DNA of 64,000 nt from CAVUNY01 sp963768585 (GCA_963768585.1 CAVYIF010000014.1:84912-148911); one strand, 5' to 3'. Numbered from the stretch's first letter, positions 9,245-18,515 are shown. A program made the numbers and translations. The notes: generated from the sequence alone by a model not told the origin.

Positions 9245-10633
9245 TTGCCAGCCTTCACCACCTTGACCTTTCCCCAAATTTCGCTGCTTTCCCTGGCCGC
9301 GCTATGGGCTGCCGCGTTGGGCGGTTTCGCCCTGGTTTCGTACCGGGAACACGAGCCGCGCGCCGCGCGGATGGGGCTGGCCCTGGCCCTGGCCGGGGGA
9401 GTCGTCCTGGGGTCGGGCGCCGCCCTGCCGCCCATTTTCCAACTGGCGCTGCTCGCGCTGACCGGCCTGGGGCTGTTGGCCTGTGGGACGGCTTTCCTAT
9501 GGCCCGGCAAAAGGGTTGACCGCGCCCATGAGACCCCGCGCGGGCAGATCGACGAACGGGATATCATGTTCGCCCGCGCCCGCTTGCGCCGCGGCAGCCC
9601 CGAATATGCGTCTTATTACGCTGCCCATCCCGATAAACAGGCGGTCGACGATGAAATTCGCGCCTTGCCGGGGCTGCTCTCTCCCCAATCCGCCCTGGCG
9701 GACATGCTGCTGTTCACTTCGCCCGAGGCCAGCTTTACCCTGACCGGGGCCCTGCGCGATGCGGTCGATGGGCCGGCGGCTGCCCCCGCGCAGCAGTTTT
9801 CGCCGGAAGCGATCAGCGGATACCTCAAGCACCTGGCGCGCTACTACGGCGCGCTGGAGGTGGGCATCACCCCTCTGGAACCGTACCATATGTATTCTCA
9901 CGTCGGGCGGGGAACCGGGACCTTCGGCGAGCCGATCCGCCTGGAACACACCTGGGCCATCGCCTTCACGGTCGAGATGGACCGGGAGATGATCGCCGCC
10001 AACCCCCAGGCACCCGGATCGATGGAATCGGCCAAAGAATATGTCGAGTCGGCGCGCGTCGCGGTCCAGCTGGCCGCCGCCATCCGCGCCCTGGGCTACC
10101 CGGCGCGAGCCCACATCGACGGCAACTACCGCGTGGTGGCCCCGCTGGTGGCGCGCGACGCCGGGTTGGGTGAGATCGGGCGCATGGGGCTGCTCATGAC
10201 CGCCCGCCAGGGGCCGCGCGTGCGCCTGGGCGTGGTCACCACCAGCCTGCCGCTGCGCGCCGCGCCGCACAAGCCGGAATCGGCAGTGCTCGATTTCTGC
10301 GGAATATGCCAGAAATGCGCCGCCTGCTGTCCCAGCCAATCCATACCGCGCGGGCCGCGCCGGGAAATCGGCGGCGTGCTGCGCTGGCAGATCGATAGCG
10401 AAAGCTGCTACCGCTACTGGTGCAAGGTGGGCACCGACTGCGGGCGCTGCATGACAGTCTGCCCTTATTCCCACCCCGATAACCCCTACCACAACCTGGT
10501 GCGCTGGGGCATCGCCCATTCGTACCTCTTTCGGCGAGCCGCGCTGAAATTGGACGACCTGTTTTACGGCCAAAAGCCCGCCCCAGGCGCCCCGCCCTCC
10601 TGGACGCAGATTGAAGCGGGTGTTCACAAATAG
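9245..10633 (+). CDS. Reductive dehalogenase-like protein with N-terminal transmembrane helices
   Basis: The catalytic part looks like RdhA. It has the block AGLGEIGRMG, a first cluster motif CGICQKCAACCP (CxxCxxCxxxCP, near 10298) and a second, DCGRCMTVCPYSHP (CxxCxxxCP, near 10439), which bind two 4Fe-4S clusters. The family uses corrinoid to remove halogens. Instead of a Tat signal and a separate RdhB anchor, this protein opens with about three hydrophobic helices (residues about 5-95) before a soluble domain. The chosen TTG at 9245 has AGAGGA just upstream; a GTG at 9215 in frame has a poor site. QueG-type epoxyqueuosine reductase is a distant relative but lacks these helices. Substrate unknown. 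Confidence 0.8.
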   Translation: MPAFTTLTFPQISLLSLAALWAAALGGFALVSYREHEPRAARMGLALALAGGVVLGSGAALPPIFQLALLALTGLGLLACGTAFLWPGKRVDRAHETPRGQIDERDIMFARARLRRGSPEYASYYAAHPDKQAVDDEIRALPGLLSPQSALADMLLFTSPEASFTLTGALRDAVDGPAAAPAQQFSPEAISGYLKHLARYYGALEVGITPLEPYHMYSHVGRGTGTFGEPIRLEHTWAIAFTVEMDREMIAANPQAPGSMESAKEYVESARVAVQLAAAIRALGYPARAHIDGNYRVVAPLVARDAGLGEIGRMGLLMTARQGPRVRLGVVTTSLPLRAAPHKPESAVLDFCGICQKCAACCPSQSIPRGPRREIGGVLRWQIDSESCYRYWCKVGTDCGRCMTVCPYSHPDNPYHNLVRWGIAHSYLFRRAALKLDDLFYGQKPAPGAPPSWTQIEAGVHK

Positions 10634-10660
10634 TACGGCAAGTTTTAACAAATATTTATT

Positions 10661-10690
10661 TCTCTTTTTTCTCCGTGTCTCCGTGGTTAG
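10661..10690. repeat. CTCCGTGTCTCCGTGGTT-type intergenic repeat
   Basis: The sequence TCTCCGTGTCTCCGTGGTTA lies in the 76-bp gap and ends 19 bp before the next start codon. It resembles the AACCACGGAGACACGGAGA type of dispersed intergenic phrase found in many environmental bacterial genomes. A degenerate relative lies at about 12299-12326 before the DinB gene. Confidence 0.4.
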
Positions 10691-10709
10691 TTAAAATTAG
10701 GAACTTGAG

Positions 10710-11492
10710 ATGATCCGCACCATCGAAGAACTTTCATTGAACGCCTGGCCCGCCGTGCAAACCCTGCTCTGCGGCGGCTGGGTGCTGCGCTTCGCCGGAG
10801 GCTACACGCGGCGCGCCAACTCGGTCATCCCGCTCTACCCCGTCCAGGGTGATGTTAATGAACAGATCGCCGCCGCCGAGGCGCTCTACCGCGCCCAGGG
10901 CCTGCCGGCGATCTTCAAAATGACCGCCGCCTGCACCCCCTCCGACCTGGACGACCGCCTGGCTGCCCGCGGATACGCCTTTGATGCCCATACCAGCGTG
11001 CAGCTGCTGGATCTAGCGCATGCAGACTTCACGCCGCCGGACAATGTGACCCTCGGCGCCCGAGCCGCGCTTCGCGCACCCGACACCCTTGGTGCACCCG
11101 AAGGGGTGGGGGTGCCAGAGGATTGGCAGGCCGCCTTCAACCGCCTGCACCACCTGCAAGGCGAAACCGCGCGCAAGCACGCGCGCATCCTGGGCCAGAT
11201 CATCCCCCAGACCTGCTATGCCGCACTTACAGTAGAAAATCAGATCGCCGCTTGCGGGCTGGGCGTGCTGCAGGACGGCTATCTGGGATTATTCGACATC
11301 ATCACCGCCGAAGATCAGCGGCGGCGCGGCTACGCGCGGCAGTTAATCGGCGGCCTGCTGGCCTGGGGCAAACAGCACGGCGCGCACAGCGCCTACCTGC
11401 AGGTGATGCTCAACAACCCACCGGCCCTGGCGCTGTACGCCGGGCTGGGCTTCCGTGAAATCTACCGCTACTGGTACCGGGTAAAACCATAG
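10710..11492 (+). CDS. GNAT-family N-acetyltransferase
   Basis: The 260-residue protein has a C-terminal GNAT domain with the acetyl-CoA pyrophosphate loop in EDQRRRGYARQLI (about 203-215), preceded by strand YLGLFDIITA and followed by the NPPALALYAGLGFREIYRYWYR end. The N-terminal half starts IEELSLNAWPAVQTLL, as in two-domain GNATs that acetylate amino acids or antibiotics. Substrate unknown. The arginase-like gene starts 8 bp after its stop, so the two are probably co-expressed. Confidence 0.83.
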   Translation: MIRTIEELSLNAWPAVQTLLCGGWVLRFAGGYTRRANSVIPLYPVQGDVNEQIAAAEALYRAQGLPAIFKMTAACTPSDLDDRLAARGYAFDAHTSVQLLDLAHADFTPPDNVTLGARAALRAPDTLGAPEGVGVPEDWQAAFNRLHHLQGETARKHARILGQIIPQTCYAALTVENQIAACGLGVLQDGYLGLFDIITAEDQRRRGYARQLIGGLLAWGKQHGAHSAYLQVMLNNPPALALYAGLGFREIYRYWYRVKP

Positions 11493-11499
11493 GAAAAGC

Positions 11500-12303
11500 A
11501 TGCAAAACCAATTTCTGCTCACCCCCTACTTCCTCGACCGCTACTCGCCCGAGCTGGCGGCCTTACAGACGCCCACTGCCTGGGCGGTCAACGCAGCGGC
11601 CCTTCCTGACGGCAGTATCCAACAGCGCATGGCGGCTGCCCTGGCCCCGCTGGCCGATTTCGCGGCCGATACGGCTGCCCAGGGCCGGCGCCCGGTGAGT
11701 GTCGCCGGCGACTGCTGTTCCGCGATCGGCTTCCTGGCCGGGCTGCAGCGCGCCGGGCTGGACCCGGTGCTGCTCTGGCTGGATGCCCACGGTGACTTCA
11801 ACACCTGGGAAACCACCCCCAGCGGTTTCCTGGGCGGCATGCCCCTGGCCATGCTCACCGGGCGCGGCGAACAGACCCTGATGCAGGCTGCCGGAGCCAG
11901 ACCCCTGCCGGATGCGCGGGTGGTGCTTTGCGATGGGCGCGATCTGGACCCGGGCGAAGCTCTGGCCCTGCAGGCGTCCGGCGTGGCGCATGTGACCGCA
12001 TTCGACGCGCTCCTCGCCCATCCCCGGCTGCAGAATCGTCCGCTCTACATCCACTTCGACACGGATATCGTCGACCCGGCCGATTCGCCCGCCATGAGCT
12101 ATCCCGCCCCGGGCGGGCCCTCACTGGCAGAAACGCGGGCCGTCTTTCGCCAGCTCGCCCAGACCCACCAGATTGTCGGGGTTTCGCTGTCCACCTGGAA
12201 CCCCGACCTGGATGCGGACGGGCGCACCCGCGCCGCCAGCCTGAGTTTGCTGTTCGACCTGGTTGGGGAAGAAAACAGGGGATCAGAATTGGATATTCTC
12301 TGA
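11500..12303 (+). CDS. Arginase/agmatinase-fold (ureohydrolase) protein with altered metal site
   Basis: The 267-residue protein matches the manganese ureohydrolase fold: DAHGDFN (about 91-97) and FDTDIVDP (about 187-194) supply the canonical aspartate and histidine ligands, followed by the S..MSYPAPGG loop. In classical arginases the first metal-ligand histidine lies in GGDHS; here the position reads GDCCSAIG, so that histidine is replaced by cysteine. The substrate may differ from arginine or agmatine. It follows the GNAT gene by 8 bp. Confidence 0.78.
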   Translation: MQNQFLLTPYFLDRYSPELAALQTPTAWAVNAAALPDGSIQQRMAAALAPLADFAADTAAQGRRPVSVAGDCCSAIGFLAGLQRAGLDPVLLWLDAHGDFNTWETTPSGFLGGMPLAMLTGRGEQTLMQAAGARPLPDARVVLCDGRDLDPGEALALQASGVAHVTAFDALLAHPRLQNRPLYIHFDTDIVDPADSPAMSYPAPGGPSLAETRAVFRQLAQTHQIVGVSLSTWNPDLDADGRTRAASLSLLFDLVGEENRGSELDIL

Positions 12304-12341
12304 GTCTCAGTGTCTCTGGTCTGGGAAAGGAGTAGTGAGCG

Positions 12342-12839
12342 ATGGAGAAGCATGAAATACAGCTCCTGATTGACTACAACTGCTGGGCCAATGCGCGCAT
12401 TTTACGGACCACGGCGCAGATCGCCCCCGAGCAGTTCACCGCGCCCTTCGCAGTCAGCTTCGGCAGTCTGCGCGGCACGCTGGTGCACATCCTCGGCGCG
12501 GAGATCGTCTGGCGCCTGCGCATTGAGGCAGACAATGCCCCCTATTTCATGATAGGCGAAAGCGAATTCCCGGCCCTGGTCGACCTTCGCCGGCGCTGGA
12601 CCGCCGAAGAAGCGGCGCTGCGCGCCTTTCTATCCAGTTTAGATGAAGACGGTGCGGATCAGGTGATCCAATACAAGAATTCGCGCGGGATCGCCATGCA
12701 AAACCCACTCTGGCAGATCCTGGCGCATGTGGTCAATCACGGCACCCAGTTCCGCTCCGAAGCGGCGGTCATCCTGACCCAGCTCGGGCATTCCCCCGGC
12801 GACCTGGATCTGATCTACTACATCCGCTCGCAGGCTTGA
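12342..12839 (+). CDS. DinB/YfiT-like four-helix-bundle protein
   Basis: The 165-residue protein starts EIQLLIDYNCWANARIL, as DinB proteins do. It has a likely metal-binding histidine triad: one in GTLVHILGAE (about residue 49) and two in HVVNHGTQFR (about 129 and 133). DinB-superfamily proteins include thiol-dependent transferases and damage-inducible proteins of unknown activity. AAGGAG upstream supports the start. Annotated function stays generic. Confidence 0.8.
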   Translation: MEKHEIQLLIDYNCWANARILRTTAQIAPEQFTAPFAVSFGSLRGTLVHILGAEIVWRLRIEADNAPYFMIGESEFPALVDLRRRWTAEEAALRAFLSSLDEDGADQVIQYKNSRGIAMQNPLWQILAHVVNHGTQFRSEAAVILTQLGHSPGDLDLIYYIRSQA

Positions 12840-12887
12840 TGGACGGAAGCCAGCCAGGAGACTCGGGCGGAGTCGCGATGAAACTGG

Positions 12888-12935
12888 AGCCCCCTCGCGG
12901 ACTACACCTATACCTACACCGGGCAAAGGCAACGC
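12888..12935 (+). pseudogene. RHS-core fragment (short)
   Basis: This short stretch encodes DYTYTYTGQRQ, which matches the NAYTYTGQRQ segment of the larger RHS fragment at 13540-13570. It is cut off immediately afterwards by the REP palindrome at 12941. It looks like a second, separate scrap of an RHS-repeat-associated core. Confidence 0.5.
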
Positions 12936-12940
12936 GTAGC

Positions 12941-12965
12941 GCGTAGGGTGCGTCGGGGACGCACC
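12941..12965. repeat. REP-like palindrome, left copy
   Basis: The sequence GCGTAGGGTGCGTCGGGGAC continuing GCACC contains the palindrome GGTGCGTC(GGG)GACGCACC. Its inverse complement recurs at 13230-13254 on the other side of the transposase remnant. Confidence 0.7.
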
Positions 12966-13037
12966 GCTTTTCGTCTGGCGATAACAAAATTCCGGATTTT
13001 ATTGCCCTAGCATTTTGATCCAATATACAATCATCCT

Positions 13038-13216
13038 ATGCCAGATTACCGCCGGGCCAAACTCACCGGAGGAACGTTTTTCTTCACGGTGGTCACATTC
13101 AACCGCCTGCCCATTTTGACGGGTGGGGCGGCGGTATGCAGCAGCGATTTTGGAAGCATGCCCTGCGGGGCGAGGAGATGGTAGTCATATTTAATGCGAA
13201 GGCTGGGTTGGAGTGA
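13038..13216 (+). pseudogene. Decayed REP-associated tyrosine transposase (RAYT, Y1 family) fragment
   Basis: The start MPDYRRAKLTGGTFFFTVVT followed by FNRLPILT is the conserved N-terminus of RAYT/TnpA_REP proteins. The reading frame then loses identity and stops. In the next frame QQRFWKHALRGEEM matches the WQRRFWEH-type segment that lies much further along in intact RAYTs, so the middle, including the HUH and tyrosine regions, is deleted. It sits between inverted REP palindromes, the usual arrangement of these elements. Confidence 0.65.
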
Positions 13217-13229
13217 GGGCAGCGAGGGA

Positions 13230-13254
13230 GGTGCGTCGAGGACGCACCCTACGC
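13230..13254. repeat. REP-like palindrome, right inverted copy
   Basis: The sequence GGTGCGTCGAGGACGCACCC continuing TACGC is the inverse complement of the left copy at 12941-12965 with two differences. The pair brackets the RAYT remnant. Confidence 0.7.
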
Positions 13255-13257
13255 ACT

Positions 13258-13617
13258 GCTACCGGAGTACGGATCAAGCTATACAATTATCTGACCACCG
13301 GCTGGGTAGCCTTCGATGATATTTCGTTAGTAGAGGTCAACACCATTACCTCCTACTACTACGCCGGCGGGCAGCGTGTCGCTCAGCGCACGGGGAACGG
13401 CCCGGCAGAGTATATATTCAGCGACCACATGGGCAGCCCGGCGCTGGTGACGGACGGCAGCATGAACCGAATTTCCGAGTTGCGCTACAATCCCTGGGGA
13501 GGGATACGCGCAGTCATCGGTACAACACCCGCGGACAACGCCTACACCTACACCGGGCAGCGCCAGGAAGCCGGCCTGGGATTGATGTTCTACACGCAAG
13601 GGAGCAGGTCAGTTTGA
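13258..13617 (+). pseudogene. RHS/YD-repeat protein fragment
   Basis: The frame encodes NYLTTGWVAFDDISLVEV (a carbohydrate-binding-module-like end), then a C-terminal RHS core with AEYIFSDHMGSPALVTD, RYNPWGGIR, NAYTYTGQRQ and GLGLMFY. Intact RHS proteins continue with an ARWYDP-type block; here the frame ends after GLMFYTQGSRSV. The upstream part is replaced by the REP/RAYT debris, so no functional start exists. The fragment is a relic of a large cell-surface or toxin-delivery RHS protein. The bases to 13680 after it hold hairpin-prone GC/AT sequence without a gene. Confidence 0.65.
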
Positions 13618-13687
13618 TTTATGGACCACTTTCTACCCCCCTTCTCGGGGGAGACTTTTTAACCTAACTTAAAAAGCCTCCCTCATC

Positions 13688-13716
13688 TGGACACTTCGGC
13701 CCGAATCTGCTAAAAT
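13688..13716 (+). promoter_or_regulatory. Promoter of tRNA-Gln
   Basis: TGGACA (13688-13693) and TAAAAT (13711-13716) are separated by exactly 17 bp, and the tRNA begins 20 bp after the -10 box. This is a good sigma70-type promoter for the tRNA and possibly also for glnS. Confidence 0.6.
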
Positions 13717-13736
13717 AGCAGACAATTCAAGCTCAG

Positions 13737-13807
13737 TGGGGGCTCGTCCAATGGTAGGACTGCAAACTCTGGATCTGCCTATAGAGGTTCGAATCCTTTG
13801 CCCTCAG
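13737..13807 (+). tRNA. tRNA-Gln (anticodon CTG)
   Basis: The 71-nt sequence folds into a cloverleaf. The acceptor stem TGGGGGC pairs with GCCCTCA and begins with the U1-A72 pair typical of glutamine tRNAs. The D stem is GTCC/GGAC, the anticodon stem GCAAA/TCTGC has one A-C mismatch, and the loop CTCTGGA gives anticodon CTG. The T arm is AGAGG-TTCGAAT-CCTTT. CCA is not encoded (CCT follows the discriminator G). It lies just upstream of the glutaminyl-tRNA synthetase gene. Confidence 0.85.
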
Positions 13808-13815
13808 CCTCTTTA

Positions 13816-13854
13816 GCATAAAGCACCCGGCGATAAAAACTGGGTGCTTTATGC
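13816..13854 (+). terminator. 13-bp perfect hairpin between tRNA-Gln and glnS
   Basis: GCATAAAGCACCC (13816-13828) and GGGTGCTTTATGC (13842-13854) form a perfect 13-bp stem with a 13-nt loop. It lies 9 bp after the tRNA and 24 bp before the glnS start. It may terminate the tRNA transcript, or sit as a leader hairpin in a tRNA-glnS read-through transcript. Only a short T run is present, so strong intrinsic termination is not certain. Confidence 0.55.
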
Positions 13855-13877
13855 ATTATATCCAAGGGACTTTTCAA

Positions 13878-15560
<1,683 letters not shown>

Positions 15561-15639
15561 TTTTTCCCATCACCCCGTCCCCTACCCCTTCGGGTACGCT
15601 GAAGAGCGTCCCGGCTCGGGAAGGGGGCGAATTTATTAA

Positions 15640-15674
15640 GTGGTTTTTGCACCGCTTTGCGGTGCAAAAACCAC
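15640..15674. terminator. Perfect 16-bp hairpin downstream of glnS
   Basis: GTGGTTTTTGCACCGC (15640-15655) and GCGGTGCAAAAACCAC (15659-15674) form a perfect 16-bp stem with a TTT loop. It lies 80 bp after glnS and 77 bp before the next gene, preceded by a GC-rich hairpin-like phrase at about 15570-15630 of the kind seen at 16906 and 62796. Probable glnS terminator. Confidence 0.6.
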
Positions 15675-15750
15675 AAAGAAGGCATTTCCCCTCTTCCTAT
15701 CCTCGAATGATACAAATCATTAATGACCTACATCCAGGGGGAAAGGTTTA

Positions 15751-16389
15751 ATGACTCCGACAGAGTCGATATCCAAACCCAGCCTGTGGACGATTTTCAG
15801 CACCTGGTTGATCATGGGCATCCAATCTTTCGGGGGCGGATCGTCCACCTTTTACCTGATCCACCAGGCATGCATCGATCACGGCTGGATCACGGAAGAG
15901 GAGTTCGTGCGCACCTGGGCCCTGGCCCAGATTTCGCCGGGGATCAACCTGCTGAAACTGACGATTCTGGTCGGCCGCCGCCTGCGCGGCTGGCCCGGGC
16001 TGGCTGCCGGGGCGGCCGGGCTGCTCATCCCCAGCGCCTTGATCACCGTGCTGATGACCGCCGGGTTTTCGCTGATCCGCAGCCAGCCCCTGGTCCAGGC
16101 GGCGATGAAAGGCATCCTGCCGGCGACGATCGGGCTGAGCCTGGCCATGGCCTACCAGATGGGCCAGCCCCTGCTGGCCCGCGCCCAAAAGGAAGGCCGT
16201 TCGCGCCTGGCGGCCAACCTGGCCATCCTGGCGGCATCGGGCTACCTGATGGCTGCCGGGGTTTCGCCGGTGCTGGTGCTGCTTCTGGCCGGGACAGCCG
16301 CGATGCTGCTCATGGCGCTCATCCCCGCGCGGCAGGCCCCCGGCAAACACCCCGCACCTGCCGGTAAGGACGCGGAGGGGGGCCAATGA
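15751..16389 (+). CDS. Chromate transporter family protein, first half
   Basis: The 212-residue membrane protein has the CHR-domain pattern: FGGGSSTFYLIHQ near residue 29, GWITEEEFVRTWALAQISPGIN (about 47-68) and several hydrophobic helices. It corresponds to one half of a classical two-domain ChrA. Its stop overlaps the start of the next gene by 4 bp (ATGA), indicating coupled translation of a heterodimer. ChrA proteins export chromate or sulfate-like anions by proton exchange; the actual substrate here is unknown. Confidence 0.82.
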   Translation: MTPTESISKPSLWTIFSTWLIMGIQSFGGGSSTFYLIHQACIDHGWITEEEFVRTWALAQISPGINLLKLTILVGRRLRGWPGLAAGAAGLLIPSALITVLMTAGFSLIRSQPLVQAAMKGILPATIGLSLAMAYQMGQPLLARAQKEGRSRLAANLAILAASGYLMAAGVSPVLVLLLAGTAAMLLMALIPARQAPGKHPAPAGKDAEGGQ

Positions 16390-16898
16390 ACCCCCTCGAC
16401 TATTTCTGGATTTTCTTCAAAGCCTCGCTGCTTTCCACCGGCGGCCTGGGCAATCTGCCGTTTCTGACCCGCGATTTAACCGCCCTGGGCTGGGCCAGCG
16501 ATACGGACTTCATCACGGCCATCGCCGTCGGGCAGGTCAGCCCCGGCCCCAACGGGTTGTGGAGCATCAGCCTGGGCTACCTGACTTTCGGCTGGCTGGG
16601 CGCCGGCCTGGCGCTGGTGGCGCTCACCCTGCCGACCGTGCTGGTGGTGGGCGTGGCCGCATTTTACAGCCGGATCGAGAACAACCCCACCGTGCAGGAA
16701 TTTACCCGCGGACTCTCGCTGGGGGTGGTCGGCCTGACCCTGGCCATCGCCCTGGGTCTGTCCAGGTCGGCGGTCACCGATTGGCGCGGGGTTGGAATTA
16801 TGGTCTGCGCCCTGGGCCTGACGATGAGCAAGCGCGTGCCGGTGATCGTGGTCCTGGGGCTGGCCGCCGTGGCCGGGCTGCTGATCTACGGGATATAG
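16386..16898 (+). CDS. Chromate transporter family protein, second half
   Basis: The 170-residue partner has the same CHR signatures: STGGLGNLPFLTRDL, GWASDTDFITAIAVGQVSPGPNG and hydrophobic helices. A GGAGGGGGG ribosome-binding site lies within the end of the preceding gene, so this is a true second gene, not a frameshifted half. The pair forms a short-chain CHR system. A GC-rich hairpin follows. Confidence 0.82.
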   Translation: MNPLDYFWIFFKASLLSTGGLGNLPFLTRDLTALGWASDTDFITAIAVGQVSPGPNGLWSISLGYLTFGWLGAGLALVALTLPTVLVVGVAAFYSRIENNPTVQEFTRGLSLGVVGLTLAIALGLSRSAVTDWRGVGIMVCALGLTMSKRVPVIVVLGLAAVAGLLIYGI

Positions 16899-16905
16899 AA
16901 TCACT

Positions 16906-16950
16906 CCCCGCCCTCGCGCTGCGCGCTGCCGAAGGGCAGCAAGGGCGGGG
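16906..16950. terminator. GC-rich hairpin between convergent genes
   Basis: CCCCGCCCT (16906-16914) pairs with AGGGCGGGG (16942-16950), and an inner GCTGCC-GAA-GGGCAGC hairpin extends it. A related phrase (CCCTCGCGCTGTCGAAGGGC) occurs near 62803-62822, so it may be a dispersed repeat that also serves as a two-way terminator. Confidence 0.55.
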
Positions 16951-16964
16951 GGGGAAATACGCAT

Positions 16965-18515
16965 CTACTGTATAAGCTCCACGGATGACGCTGGCTCCCC
17001 GTTTTCAAGCACCAATTTGTGAGTCATACAGGCAGGAATTTCTTCAGCATAGTGGCTGACGTAAATCAGGGTCAGCGGCGCGCGGGCGCACAGCCGGTCG
17101 AGCAAGCCGGTAAACTGGCGGCGGTGCTCCGCATCCAGCCCCTGGCAGGGCTCGTCCAGGATCAGCACCGGCGGGTTCTTGACCAGGGCCCGCGCCAGCA
17201 GCACCAGGCGCTGCTGCCCGGTGGAAATGGCGTGAAAGGCAGTCGCGACCTGGTTTGCCATGCCAAAAGCGTCCAGCCAACCCGCGGCCTGCCGGGATTG
17301 CTCCTCCGAGGGCCGGCGGTACAGCCCGACCGAATCGAAAAAACCCGAACTGACCACATCCAGGCAGGTAGCCGTGTGGGGGTAGTAAATGTGCAGTTCG
17401 GGCGAAACCCAGCCGATATTCTGTTTAATCTCCCAGATGCTCTCCCCGCTGCCCCGCCGGCGGCCGAACAAGGCGATGGCGTTGGCGTACGACTGTGGGT
17501 TGTCGCCCATGATCAGGCTCAGCAGGGTGGTTTTTCCGGCCCCATTGTGCCCCATCAAGGCCCAGCGTTCGCCGCGCGCCACGCGCCAGGACAGGTTTTT
17601 GAGCACCTCCACCCCGCCGTAGCGCACGGATACATCCTCCATGCAGATCAATTCCGCGGACTGCAGCATGGGATTGGTGGATAGGGCCCGGGCGTATTGG
17701 GCCAGCATGCGCTCAAAGGCCGCATTCGGCGCCGCTTCAATCCGCGCTGCGGGTTGGCTGGCAGAATCGGGTTCTCCGGCAGCCAGAACCACCCGGCGCG
17801 CCCCCAGGGCGGTCACGCGCTGCCCATCCACCCGCACCAGGTGGCGTATGCCGGCCGGAATCTCCTCGACGCGTGAGGTGACGATCAGCACAGGCGGGCT
17901 GCCCGCCGCGATCATGGCTTCCACTGCCCGGCCAAAAACCGCACGCGTCTCCACGTCCAGGCCGGTATAGGGGTCATCCAGGACCAGCAGGCGCGGCTGG
18001 CGCATCCACAGGCGGGCGATCAGCACCTTGCGCGATTCGCCGTGCGAAAGGTGCAGGATCTTGCGCGGCAGCAGGGGTTCCAGTTTCAACAGGCGTATGA
18101 TTTCATCCCGCTTTTGGGCTTCGATCTGCGCGGGTGGGGAGGATTCCGGTCCATGCAGCCCCAGCAGGTCCATCACGCTGGGGCTGTCTTCGCCCTCAAA
18201 ACTCTGCCAGCGGGCCTGGTGGTAGCTGGCAAATGGGCGCAAAAAGTCGCGGTGGCTCTCCGCCGAAAAGGTGAGGATCTCCCCCGGTTTCAGCGTGGTC
18301 CGGCCCTGCGGGCGGCGGTCGCCGTCAAAGAAATAGCGGATCTGGCCTTCCGCCAGGGGCAGTTTGCGGCACAGGGCCCTGACCAGGGTGGTCTTGCCGG
18401 ACCCGGTGGGGCCGTAAATCGCCCAGCTCTGGTTTTCCGCGATGTGCCAGGTGGTGTGCGCAAACCAGCGCTGTTCGCCGGTCTGGATGGTAATATCGTC
18501 GATCGAGATCAACAT
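16965..18515 (-). CDS. Twin-NBD ABC ATPase (ModF/PhrA-like)
   Basis: The 516-residue cytoplasmic protein carries two complete ABC ATPase modules and no membrane part. The first has Walker A GPTGSGKTT, signature LSHGESRKV and Walker B LLVLDDPYTG; the second has GHNGAGKTT, ISTGQQRLV and LILDEPCQG. This is the architecture of ModF/PhrA proteins, whose role is poorly defined (molybdate or photorepair associations). An ATG at 18530 is an alternative start; MLISIDD at 18515 fits the usual beginning. No transporter permease is adjacent. Confidence 0.8.
   Translation of the reverse strand: MLISIDDITIQTGEQRWFAHTTWHIAENQSWAIYGPTGSGKTTLVRALCRKLPLAEGQIRYFFDGDRRPQGRTTLKPGEILTFSAESHRDFLRPFASYHQARWQSFEGEDSPSVMDLLGLHGPESSPPAQIEAQKRDEIIRLLKLEPLLPRKILHLSHGESRKVLIARLWMRQPRLLVLDDPYTGLDVETRAVFGRAVEAMIAAGSPPVLIVTSRVEEIPAGIRHLVRVDGQRVTALGARRVVLAAGEPDSASQPAARIEAAPNAAFERMLAQYARALSTNPMLQSAELICMEDVSVRYGGVEVLKNLSWRVARGERWALMGHNGAGKTTLLSLIMGDNPQSYANAIALFGRRRGSGESIWEIKQNIGWVSPELHIYYPHTATCLDVVSSGFFDSVGLYRRPSEEQSRQAAGWLDAFGMANQVATAFHAISTGQQRLVLLARALVKNPPVLILDEPCQGLDAEHRRQFTGLLDRLCARAPLTLIYVSHYAEEIPACMTHKLVLENGEPASSVELIQ

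Noticed and set aside
9245..10633. Epoxyqueuosine reductase QueG
   Set aside because: QueG shares the corrinoid/2x[4Fe-4S] plan, but the three N-terminal membrane helices and the CGxCMxVCPYSHP form fit the reductive dehalogenase side better. Phylogeny would settle it.
13213..13617. Intact 134-aa open reading frame starting at 13213
   Set aside because: Its first 15 codons come from the REP palindrome and it has no ribosome-binding site; the rest is a fragment of a larger RHS protein, so it is treated as a pseudogene.
13851..13877. Upstream ATG for glnS at 13851
   Set aside because: It lies inside the right arm of the 13-bp hairpin and lacks a ribosome-binding site; the ATG at 13878 has AAGGGA at good distance and a normal GlnRS N-terminus.
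15751..16898. Frameshifted single chromate transporter
   Set aside because: The second half has its own strong ribosome-binding site and ATGA overlap, and two-gene short-chain CHR systems are common.
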